The position numbers were made by a program, and so were the translations under genes. Positions 57,461-64,000 of a stretch of 64,000 nucleotides of DNA are shown here, piece after piece. The notes under the pieces were generated by a model. The model had not been told where the DNA came from. It saw nothing but the letters and a program-made list of their open reading frames with translations, and made no database searches. This DNA is from Actinacidiphila epipremni (GTDB taxonomy: Bacteria; Actinomycetota; Actinomycetes; Streptomycetales; Streptomycetaceae), in contig NZ_JAATEJ010000032.1 in NCBI RefSeq assembly GCF_012034175.1, positions 22,274 through 86,273 of the forward strand, written 5' to 3'. Every line of letters begins with the position of its first letter. The stretch's first letter is position 1.

Positions 57461-57895
57461 ATGGGCACCTGGGACACCGGCCCCTTCGACAACGACAGCG
57501 CGGCGGACTTCGCCGGCGACCTCGACGAGGCCGCACCCGAGGCACGCGAGGCCCTGATCCGCGGCGTCCTCCTCCGCGCCCGCGACGCCACGGGCCTGCT
57601 GTGGGAGGCGGAGGCCGCCGTCGCCGCAGCCGCACTGATCGCCGCGCAATGCCCGGGCGGCACCCCCCTCGACCCGATCTACGGCCCGGCCTCCCCGATG
57701 CCCGCCTTCTCCCCGGACCTGCGCCTGCTCGCCGAGGAAGCGCTGGCGCGCGTTGCCGCCGCCGGGGACGGCCCGGCCTCGGGCTGGTTCGCCCCGCGCA
57801 AATCCCGCGCATGGCGTTCCCACATCCACGGCCTGAGGTCGATCCTCGCCCCGCCCCCGCACGACCAGGAGCCCCTGCTCACCCTCGACGCATAA
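57461..57895 (+). CDS. DUF4259 protein
   Basis: A 144-residue protein opening with the DUF4259 signature MGTWDTGPFDNDSAADFAGD. GGGAGG lies 5 bases before ATG 57461. The rest is helical (EAEAAVAAAALIAAQCPGG, then LRLLAEEALARVAAAGDG). Function unknown; the family is common as small orphan genes in Streptomyces. Confidence 0.85.
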   Translation: MGTWDTGPFDNDSAADFAGDLDEAAPEAREALIRGVLLRARDATGLLWEAEAAVAAAALIAAQCPGGTPLDPIYGPASPMPAFSPDLRLLAEEALARVAAAGDGPASGWFAPRKSRAWRSHIHGLRSILAPPPHDQEPLLTLDA

Positions 57896-57913
57896 GCCCG
57901 GAGCCGGGCCCCC

Positions 57914-58180
57914 TCAGACCTCGTACGTCGCCGCGTGCGCGAGGAACGAGGCCCACGCGTCTGGGCTGAAGCTGAAGCGGGGGCCCTCCGGGTCCTTGGA
58001 GTCCCGCACGAGGACGACTTCGTCGGAGGCCGCGACTTCAACGCACTCCGGCCCGTCGTTCGAGCTGTAGCTGCTCTTGGCCCAGGCCACCTCGACGCAG
58101 TCGTTGTTGTTGCTCCCGCTGTGGCTGCTCTTCGTCCACGCCAGCCCGGACTCCCCCTCAACGGACGGCCTGAGGCTCAT
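57914..58180 (-). CDS. DUF397 protein with duplicated unit
   Basis: An 88-residue DUF397 protein of the kind encoded next to XRE/DUF5753 regulators. LAWTKSSHSGSNNNDCVEVA is followed at once by WAKSSYSSNDGPECVEVAAS, then VLVRDSKDPEGPRFSFSPDA and WASFLA. The first half-domain is thus duplicated. ATG 58180 overlaps the regulator stop. Confidence 0.87.
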   Translation of the reverse strand: MSLRPSVEGESGLAWTKSSHSGSNNNDCVEVAWAKSSYSSNDGPECVEVAASDEVVLVRDSKDPEGPRFSFSPDAWASFLAHAATYEV

Positions 58181-59043
58181 AGTTCTCCCCGCACTTTCTC
58201 GATGAAGGCCAGCGACTCACGCGGCGTGAGGGCCTGCGATCGGATGATGCCATATCGCAGTTCCATGATCTGGACCTCGCGTGGTTTCGAGACAAGGCGG
58301 CTGGTGAGTTGGGCCTCCGAGTATCCGACCGTCGTCCCGTCCCTGAGCTTGAGCAGCTGCAACTCGCCACCCATGCCGGCGTGGTCTTCACGGTCGATGG
58401 GCATGACCTGGATCTCGACATGGCGCAACTGGCCCAGCTCCAGGATGTGGTCAAGTTGGCGGCGGAGCACAGCCCTGCCGCCGATGGGCCGCCGGAGGGT
58501 GACTTCCTCCTGCACGAAGGTGAGCGTCGTGAACGGGGTCCGGTGGAAGATCGCCTGCCGTGCCATCCTCGCGGCGACGAACCGCTCGACGTCTTCCGCC
58601 GCCATCGCCGGGCGCCGAACGGCGAAGAGCGCGTTGGCGTACTCCTCGCTCTGGAGCAGGCCGTGCAGGTTGTGCGTACCGTAGGCGCCCAACTCGACTG
58701 CCTCGGCCTCCAGCTTCGCCAGGTCACGCACCCGCTTCGGGAAGCGCGCTTCCGCAACGTCCTTCTTCAACGCCGAGACGGCGCCGTGCGCGTGGAGGAC
58801 CCGATCTGTGTTGTCGAGGAAGGCCGGTTTCGGGGCCCGGACGCCGCGCTCGACCTTGGAGACCATCTCGTCGCCGTAGCCGATGGCAGCTCCGAGTTCC
58901 GTCTGCGTCAGACCCGCTGCCTCACGCAGGACCTTGATCAGATGGCCCACCGTTTTCATGACGCCCGAGGAGTCGTCCTCGGGGCCCAGATCCCACTCGG
59001 AGCCGTCCGTGCCGTCGGTCGTGTAGGCGGTGCTCTCGATCAT
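58177..59043 (-). CDS. XRE-family regulator with DUF5753 domain
   Basis: A 288-residue regulator. The HTH (about 30-85) contains LIKVLREAAGLTQTELGAAI and GYGDEMVSKVERGVRAPKP. The DUF5753 part begins LEAEAVELGAYGTHNLHGLL and contains FVQEEVTLRRPIGG and QIMELRYGIIRSQALTPRES. Start ATG 59043 (MIESTAYT); GTG 59055 is an alternative. Forms the usual trio with DUF397 downstream and a divergent HATPase gene; homologous sets influence development in Streptomyces. Confidence 0.88.
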   Translation of the reverse strand: MIESTAYTTDGTDGSEWDLGPEDDSSGVMKTVGHLIKVLREAAGLTQTELGAAIGYGDEMVSKVERGVRAPKPAFLDNTDRVLHAHGAVSALKKDVAEARFPKRVRDLAKLEAEAVELGAYGTHNLHGLLQSEEYANALFAVRRPAMAAEDVERFVAARMARQAIFHRTPFTTLTFVQEEVTLRRPIGGRAVLRRQLDHILELGQLRHVEIQVMPIDREDHAGMGGELQLLKLRDGTTVGYSEAQLTSRLVSKPREVQIMELRYGIIRSQALTPRESLAFIEKVRGEL

Positions 59044-59066
59044 GCCGGCCCCCACCGTCAGGTCCG

Positions 59067-59083
59067 TGCGCAGATATTGCGCA
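59067..59083. promoter_or_regulatory. Paired TGCGCA sites upstream of the XRE gene
   Basis: TGCGCA at 59067-59072 and 59078-59083, centres 11 bp apart, one helical turn, with an AT-rich middle (GATAT). Candidate autoregulatory operator overlapping the promoter. Confidence 0.35.
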
Positions 59084-59358
59084 ACTTCGCGACCTACAGC
59101 GTATGTACGGGCCGGGCGGGTGTCCGGCGAACTGACGGAACATCACCCTTTTGAGCCGAACCGCAGCTCAGGCGGTGAGCGGGGCCGGGCTCGCTGCTTG
59201 CCGTTTCCGCGCCTGCCAGTGCGTAGGGCAGGCACCCGTACCCACCCGTACAACACCCGGACAGAGCCCGTACAAACAGATGGCCCCACCCGCACAAAAG
59301 CCGGTTGGGCGGGCTCCGTCCCTGGTCACAGCACTATCGGCCCGCCAGGCTCAGTCGC

Positions 59359-59790
59359 ATGAGCAACAACTCCCGTTCCCCCGAACTTGACGCGCCCGCA
59401 CGGCGGTTCAGCGTCCAACTGCCCTCAACGCGTCGCGGCGCCCAGCGGGCCCGCTTGCTGGCCGTCGCCAAACTCACGGGCTGGGGCCTGCCCCCCAAAG
59501 TGGCCGCGCACATCGTGGCTGAACTCGCCGCGAACGCGGCCCTGCACGGCCGCGTGCCCGGCCGGGAATTCCGGCTGACGCTCGACGCGGACGCACCCGG
59601 CGTCCTCAGGATCGAGGTCACCGACGCCCGCGCGGACCGGCTGCCCGCGATCCCCCGCGCGGGCGAGCCGGAGGCGGAGTCGGGCCGCGGACTCCTCCTC
59701 GTCGCGGCACTCTCCGCCCGCTGGGGCGTGACCTCGGGCCCGTTCCCGACGAAAACGGTATGGGCGGAGGTCGAGGTGCCCGGCGCGTAA
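59359..59790 (+). CDS. HATPase (anti-sigma/GHKL) family protein
   Basis: A 143-residue ATP-binding protein of the RsbW/SpoIIAB-like group. The N-box is HIVAELAANAALHGRV, the G1-like segment is LRIEVTDARADRLP and the G2 loop is ESGRGLLLVAALSARWGV. ATG 59359 gives MSNNSRSPELDAPARRF. Divergent from the XRE gene, completing the common actinomycete cluster. Confidence 0.86.
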   Translation: MSNNSRSPELDAPARRFSVQLPSTRRGAQRARLLAVAKLTGWGLPPKVAAHIVAELAANAALHGRVPGREFRLTLDADAPGVLRIEVTDARADRLPAIPRAGEPEAESGRGLLLVAALSARWGVTSGPFPTKTVWAEVEVPGA

Positions 59791-60122
59791 GCCATGCGGG
59801 CACCGCACGGGGCCGCCGTAGCGGCACGCCGCCGAACCACTCGCCAGCCCACCGCAAAACCCGGACGGCGAGCCCCGTGCAGCCAGCGCACCAGCCACCC
59901 CGCGGCCAAGACGACCCCGCACCCCACAGGCAAAGCGGCACCCCCGGTACGGCAGGGGCCTGGCCACCGGCACCTCCCCCAGCCACCAGCCACCGGCACC
60001 GGATCAGCCCCCAACTACCAGCCACCGGCCACCGGACATCAGCCCCCAGCCACCCACCCACCGGACAGCAGCCCCCAGCCACCCACCCCCAGCCATGAGG
60101 CCCCAACCCCCGAAAAGGAACC
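59791..60122. other. Intergenic C-rich stretch
   Basis: 332 bases between the HATPase gene and the DUF5713 gene. The right-hand 130 bases contain three imperfect copies of CACCGGAcatCAGCCCCCAgCCACC at about 59997, 60030 and 60058, and runs of CCAGCCACC. No gene signal in any frame. Confidence 0.5.
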
Positions 60123-60470
60123 TCACCACTCCCGCGGAGCGATCAGCCACTCCCCATCAGCCTCGGCGAAGCCATACGCACCCGCAACGAAGAAGAAATC
60201 CCCCGCGATCTCCTCCCGCGCGACCGTCTCGATCTCGCTCCCCGCCGCCTCGAACTCCCCCTCCAGCGCGTTGAACTCCTCCGTCGCCGCGTGCGTCAGC
60301 ACATACAGCGCCGCAAGGTCGGAAGGCTTCTCCGCCTCGATGCGGGCGCACAGCCGGAGCAGAATGTCCCTGCCCTTGTCGACGACGTGATCGGGGAAGT
60401 ACGAGTCCTCGTACATCCCCCGCAGGAACGCATGCGCAGCCACCCGCGTGTTCGCGATGCCCACGCTCAC
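60123..60470 (-). CDS. DUF5713-like protein
   Basis: A 115-residue helical protein whose sequence (AFLRGMYEDSYFPDHVVDKG, then LYVLTHAATEEFNALEGEFE and GDFFFVAGAYGFAEADGEWL) matches the DUF5713 group as I remember it. GTG 60470 overlaps the upstream lipoprotein stop (GTGA) and gives the family's usual length. Function unknown. Confidence 0.75.
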   Translation of the reverse strand: MSVGIANTRVAAHAFLRGMYEDSYFPDHVVDKGRDILLRLCARIEAEKPSDLAALYVLTHAATEEFNALEGEFEAAGSEIETVAREEIAGDFFFVAGAYGFAEADGEWLIAPREW

Positions 60471-61036
60471 GTACCGGAGACCTTCGTGCACGTAAGCGTC
60501 CCGTTGACCGTCACGGAGCCGCCCGACGTGTCGACCGCGCCCAGTTCCGTCCCCGAGACCGTGACCGTCCAGGCGTCGCCCTGCTTCGCCGCGGAGATGC
60601 CGTCCGCACCGAGCTTGACGAACGTGTGCTTGTCCGGCGTGACGAGTGTGGCCATGCTCTGGTCGCCGATGTTGGCCACGAAGGAGGGCGTCGTGGATGC
60701 GGCGGCGTCGCCCGGGTCAGGCGCGGTCACGGCGATGAGCTTGCCGTCGAGGGTCGCGCAGCCGACGCTCATCGTGACGTCGAAACCGCCGCTGAGGGAG
60801 CCGCTGTAGTCCAGGTGGCCGTGCTTGCCGCCCGTCGCCGGAGCGGAAGCGGAGGCCGATGCGGACGTACCCGCACCCGTACCCGTACCAGCACCCGTGG
60901 CCGTCGGCTTCTTGTCGTCGTCACCGGACGACGACGAGCAGCCGGCCAGCGCCGCCACCGCCACTACCGCCGACACCGCCAGCGCTCCCGTCAACGCCCC
61001 ACCATTGCGCCGCACTCGTCCCCCACTCCTCAGCAT
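60467..61036 (-). CDS. Secreted lipoprotein
   Basis: A 189-residue lipoprotein. Arginines at the N-terminus, a hydrophobic core (LTGALAVSAVVAVAAL) and the lipobox LAGC, then a Gly/Ala/Ser/Thr linker (GAGTGTGAGTSASASASA). The folded part (about 85-189) starts HLDYSGSLSGGFDVTMSVGC and ends VNGTLTCTKVSGT, with two cysteines that may pair. Resembles the lipoprotein-type DUF domains of actinomycetes; no assigned role. Coupled to DUF5713. Confidence 0.8.
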   Translation of the reverse strand: MLRSGGRVRRNGGALTGALAVSAVVAVAALAGCSSSSGDDDKKPTATGAGTGTGAGTSASASASAPATGGKHGHLDYSGSLSGGFDVTMSVGCATLDGKLIAVTAPDPGDAAASTTPSFVANIGDQSMATLVTPDKHTFVKLGADGISAAKQGDAWTVTVSGTELGAVDTSGGSVTVNGTLTCTKVSGT

Positions 61037-61174
61037 CTGTCACCCCGTCGCATGCGGCGGCAGACTATACGACGCGCGGACGGCGCACCGTCCGGCAACG
61101 CGCCGTCCGCGGCGGATACTGTGACCAGCACCACCGGGGCGCGTGGACCCCGCCAGATGGGGAGCAGCATCGTC

Positions 61175-62584
61175 ATGACCGACCTCGTCAACTCCCGCCC
61201 GGGAGAGGGCCCCTCCGGACCCCTCAGCCCCCTCGACCCCCTCACCCCCTTCCGCCTGATCGTCACCGGCGGCGGTACCGGCGGGCACACGTACCCCGCG
61301 CTCACGGCGGTCCGTACGCTGCGGGCGCGGCTCGCGGGCGAGGGGCGCGGCATCGAGGTGTTGTGGGTCGGCACGGCCGACAGCCTGGAGGAGCGGGTCG
61401 CGACCGGCGAGGGCATCCCCTTCCGGGCGGTCGCCACCGGCAAGGTGCGGCGCTCCTCGAACCCCCTGAAGATGCTCACCCTCGCGAACCTGCGCGACAT
61501 GGGCCGCGTACCGCTCGGCGTACTCCAAGCCCGCCGCGTCGTACGGGACTTCGGCCCCGACGTCGTGCTGGCGACCGGCGGCTACGTGGCCGTACCGCTC
61601 GGCATCGCGGCGAAGCTGAACCGCCGGCCGCTGGTGGTCCACGAGCAGACCGTACGGCTCGGGCTCGCGAACCGGATGCTGGCGCGGGCGGCGACGACGT
61701 TCGCGGTGTCGTCGGAGTCCACCCTCCCCCTCCTCCCGGGCCGGGCACGGGCGACGGCGGTCGTCACCGGCAACCCGGTGCGGCCCGAAGTGCTCAGCGG
61801 CCAGGGCGAGAAGGCGATCGAGACGCTGGGGCTGCGCGGCTTCGAGCGCGCGCTGCCCACGGTGTACGTGACGGGCGGCGCGCAGGGCTCGCAGCAGATC
61901 AACAACGTCGTCGCGACCGTACTGCCCTGGCTGCTCCCGCAGGCGAACGTCATCCACCAGTGCGGCCCGGCGAACGTCGCCGCCCTCCGCTCCGCCGCGG
62001 CCCTGCTCCCCCGCGAACTCGCCCCCCGCTACGTCCCGTTGGGCTTCGTCGGCGCAGAACTCCCGGACGTGCTCGCCCTCGCCGACGTCGTGATCTCCCG
62101 CAGCGGCGCCGGCACGCTGGCCGAACTCACCGCGCTGGGCAAGCCGTCCGTCCTCATCCCCCTGGCATCCTCGGCCGGCAACGAACAGGCCCACAACGCC
62201 CGCCACTTGGCCGACACCGGCGCGGCGATCGCCCTCCCCGACCCCACCCCCGACACCCTCCTCGCCGCCCTCACCCCCCTCCTGACCGACCCCACCCGCC
62301 GCACGGCGATGTCCACCGCCGCCCGCACCCACGGCCGCCCCGCCGCAGCACACCACCTGGCCGAGGCAGTCCTCGCGGCAGCCCACCCCCGCGCGACGAC
62401 GCCACCCCGCCCGACCACCCCACCACCCCCAGCAGCCCCCGCACCCCCACCCCAGCCCCCGGCAACAACGCCAGCATCGCCAGCATCGCCAGCAATGCTC
62501 ACGTCACCAACACCGCCCCTGAAGGAACCCCTCCCCCCGATCCAGCCCCCACCCCCTCCCCCGCACCCCCCGACAGTGGGATGA
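61175..62584 (+). CDS. murG: MurG-like glycosyltransferase with proline-rich tail
   Basis: A 469-residue GT-B enzyme of the MurG family (lipid I to lipid II GlcNAc transfer). N-terminal lipid-I loop VTGGGTGGHTYPALTAVRTL, VVLATGGYVAVPLGIAAKLN, VVHEQTVRLGLANRML, then C-terminal UDP-GlcNAc-binding GGAQGSQQINNVV and SRSGAGTLAELTALGKPSVL. The catalytic core ends near 405; a Pro/Thr/Ala-rich low-complexity tail of about 65 residues is added (PRPTTPPPPAAPAPPPQPP). No dcw genes are nearby, so this is an orphan homologue, perhaps of specialised wall or natural-product chemistry. ATG 61175 with GGGGAG upstream. Confidence 0.82.
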   Translation: MTDLVNSRPGEGPSGPLSPLDPLTPFRLIVTGGGTGGHTYPALTAVRTLRARLAGEGRGIEVLWVGTADSLEERVATGEGIPFRAVATGKVRRSSNPLKMLTLANLRDMGRVPLGVLQARRVVRDFGPDVVLATGGYVAVPLGIAAKLNRRPLVVHEQTVRLGLANRMLARAATTFAVSSESTLPLLPGRARATAVVTGNPVRPEVLSGQGEKAIETLGLRGFERALPTVYVTGGAQGSQQINNVVATVLPWLLPQANVIHQCGPANVAALRSAAALLPRELAPRYVPLGFVGAELPDVLALADVVISRSGAGTLAELTALGKPSVLIPLASSAGNEQAHNARHLADTGAAIALPDPTPDTLLAALTPLLTDPTRRTAMSTAARTHGRPAAAHHLAEAVLAAAHPRATTPPRPTTPPPPAAPAPPPQPPATTPASPASPAMLTSPTPPLKEPLPPIQPPPPPPHPPTVG

Positions 62585-63150
62585 CGACGGCCAACGGCTC
62601 CCCGTACAAGGCGATGCGCCGCCGGGTCGAACACCTCCGACCCACCACCCCCGGCACCCTCGAAATCACCCGCGAAGGCATCATCCACGACCTCCGGTCC
62701 CCCATCGCCCCCCACGAACTCACCGCCGCGCGGATCAGCCGCCGGCTGGAGAAGGTCATGCCGGAGGGACTGCTCGCCCACACCGGCACGCCCGACGTGG
62801 AGGACGTCCACGAGGGCGTGATGCGGCACCCGGACGTCATGGTCATCGCCGAGGCCGACATGGAGGTCGAAGGCTCCTTCGACCCGACGACCCTCCTCGC
62901 CGCGATCGAGGTCGTCTCCCGCTCGAACCCGGACAACGACTGGGTCGGCAAGATGCGCGACTACCCCCTCCTCGGCATCCCCGTCTACGTCCTCTTCGAC
63001 CCCCGCACCGGCGAGGGCGCCGTCCTCACGGACATCCACCCCACCCCCAACGGCCCGCGCTACGCGACCCGTACGGACTTCCTCTACGGCGAGGACATCA
63101 CGATCGGCGAGTGGACGATCTCCACGGCGGACCTCCCCCGCTACCGCTGA
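62581..63150 (+). CDS. Uma2-family protein (DUF820)
   Basis: A 189-residue Uma2 protein of the PD-(D/E)XK-like superfamily. The core positions are VMRHPDVMVIAE (acidic), LLAAIEVVSRSNPDNDW (E..V) and KMRDYPLLGIPVYVLFDPR (lysine). Uma2 genes are expanded in streptomycetes; nuclease activity is not established. ATG 62581 overlaps the MurG stop (ATGA), so the two are translationally coupled. Confidence 0.85.
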   Translation: MTTANGSPYKAMRRRVEHLRPTTPGTLEITREGIIHDLRSPIAPHELTAARISRRLEKVMPEGLLAHTGTPDVEDVHEGVMRHPDVMVIAEADMEVEGSFDPTTLLAAIEVVSRSNPDNDWVGKMRDYPLLGIPVYVLFDPRTGEGAVLTDIHPTPNGPRYATRTDFLYGEDITIGEWTISTADLPRYR

Positions 63151-63174
63151 ACGCCCCCACGTACGGTGGGCCTC

Positions 63175-64000
63175 ATGACGACTCCCGGCGGACCGGCGGA
63201 TGACGGCTCGGGCACCCCGCTGGTCGGCGGGCTGGTGAACGCCGGGGCGGTGTTCCGGCGCGGCGGGGTGGTGGACCGCCCGGCGCCCCGCACCGCCCGC
63301 GCCCTGCACACCCACCTGCGCGCCCTCAAGGCGCACGGCATCGACGCCGCCCCCACCCCCCTCGGCCTCAGCCCCGACGCCCGCCGCGAACAGCTCACCT
63401 TCATCCCCGGCGACGTCGCCCTCCCGCCCTTCCCCGAGTGGGTCATGACCCGCACCGCCCTCGCATCGGTGGGCCGGCTCCTGCGCCGCCTGCACGACGC
63501 CGGCGCGCAAATCCCCGTCGACGCCGACGCCGGCTGGCCCCGCGACCTCGCGGACCCGACACCCCGCGGCGCAACGCTCCTCTGCCACAACGACGTCTGC
63601 CCGGACAACGTCGTCTTCCGCGACGGCACGGCGACCGCCCTCATCGACTTCGACCTCGCCGCGCCCGGCCGCCCCCTGTGGGACGTCGCCATGGCCGCCC
63701 GCTACTGGGCCCCGATGCTCGACCCCACCTCCGCGGCCCCCCTCTACCCCACCGCGCCCGACCCCCTCCCCCGCCTCCGCCTCCTCGCCGACAGCTACGG
63801 CCTCTCCCCCGCCGACCGCGCCGAACTCCCCACCACCATCGAGCAGGCCACCGCCGCGAGCCGCGCCTTCGTCGCCACCCGCGTCGCCGCGGGCGACCCC
63901 ACCTACACCCGCATCCTCGCCACCCGCGGCGGCTGGCCCCGCTGGGACCGCCTCCAGTCCTGGCTCACCACCCACCGCCCCGCCATCACCGCCGCCCTCC
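63175..64000 (+). CDS. Aminoglycoside-phosphotransferase-like kinase, 3' end cut
   Basis: 275 codons visible, open to the window edge. APH/choline-kinase fold: TPLVGGLVNAGAVFRRGGVV, a FIPGDVALPPFP block, then the Brenner motif LLCHNDVCPDNVVFRDG and LIDFDLAAPGRPLWDVAMAA (DFG-like Asp). Substrate unknown. TACGGT lies 7 bases before ATG 63175 (63162-63167), suggesting a leaderless transcript. Confidence 0.82.
   Translation, partial: MTTPGGPADDGSGTPLVGGLVNAGAVFRRGGVVDRPAPRTARALHTHLRALKAHGIDAAPTPLGLSPDARREQLTFIPGDVALPPFPEWVMTRTALASVGRLLRRLHDAGAQIPVDADAGWPRDLADPTPRGATLLCHNDVCPDNVVFRDGTATALIDFDLAAPGRPLWDVAMAARYWAPMLDPTSAAPLYPTAPDPLPRLRLLADSYGLSPADRAELPTTIEQATAASRAFVATRVAAGDPTYTRILATRGGWPRWDRLQSWLTTHRPAITAAL

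Noticed and set aside
59067..59083. Zur or other metal-regulator box
   Set aside because: TGCGCA pairs do not match the zinc-box pattern I know (TGAAAATGATTTTCA-like); kept only as a generic operator candidate.
62029..63975. A 648-codon minus-strand frame opposite MurG, Uma2 and the APH-like gene
   Set aside because: Gly/Val/Glu-rich antisense artefact; three plus-strand genes with strong family motifs occupy the same DNA.

Overview
The window is high-GC actinobacterial chromosome, most likely from a member of the Streptomycetaceae. Supporting signs are the very high third-position GC, the gene set (AcpS, NAD(P)H-hydrate repair enzyme, CoaA, GlmM, rplM-rpsI, the S10-spc-alpha ribosomal cluster, TruA), GlxA-type AraC regulators, XRE/DUF397/HATPase trios, mycothiol-dependent DinB-like enzymes and Uma2 proteins. 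One feature is atypical for the textbook Streptomyces coelicolor layout as I recall it: a zinc-type rpsD sits between rpsK and rpoA.

Layout. 1-1.9 kb: truncated alanine racemase gene, and a divergent SRPBCC/MarR pair with a palindrome in the promoter. 1.9-7.5 kb: accessory genes (MazG-like, EEP nuclease/phosphatase, shortened thymidylate-kinase-like protein, radical SAM enzyme, frameshifted XRE/TPR regulator, two GNATs, one with a membrane tail). 7.6-15.8 kb: an eight-gene minus-strand amino-sugar operon (binding protein, ROK kinase, ABC ATPase, permease, SIS isomerase, GntR regulator, NagA, NanE) with three copies of the 10-mer ACCAGTGGTC upstream. 15.8-22.5 kb: nnrD/E, acpS, GlxA-like regulator/cupin pair, coaA, a 12-copy hexanucleotide repeat, glmM. 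22.7-48.6 kb, all on the minus strand apart from one interruption: rpsJ-rplC-rplD-rplW-rplB-rpsS-rplV-rpsC-rplP-rpmC-rpsQ, rplN-rplX-rplE-rpsN-rpsH-rplF-rplR-rpsE-rpmD-rplO, secY-adk-map, infA-rpmJ-rpsM-rpsK-rpsD-rpoA-rplQ, truA, then an ABC-F gene and rplM-rpsI.

The conserved rplQ-truA junction is interrupted by a plus-strand, translationally coupled three-gene cassette (28380-31580): a DUF262 (GmrS/ParB-like) protein, an AAA15/DUF3696-type ATPase and a 322-residue protein of unknown fold whose C-terminus ends in a HxK...RVHF...IGI..DHL pattern. This is the best candidate in the window for an undescribed system, probably phage defence.

49-64 kb is accessory: a membrane acyltransferase converging on a secreted PGRP amidase with three C-terminal repeats, a decayed Uma2 gene, MDMPI enzyme, chloramphenicol-phosphotransferase-like kinase, second SRPBCC protein, a gyrB-like fragment, MerR regulator with a classical 19-bp-spacer promoter, ASCH protein, DUF4259, DUF397/XRE/HATPase trio, DUF5713, lipoprotein, an orphan MurG homologue with a proline-rich tail coupled to an intact Uma2 gene, and a truncated aminoglycoside-phosphotransferase-like gene. 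No tRNA, rRNA, CRISPR array, integrase or transposase was seen.
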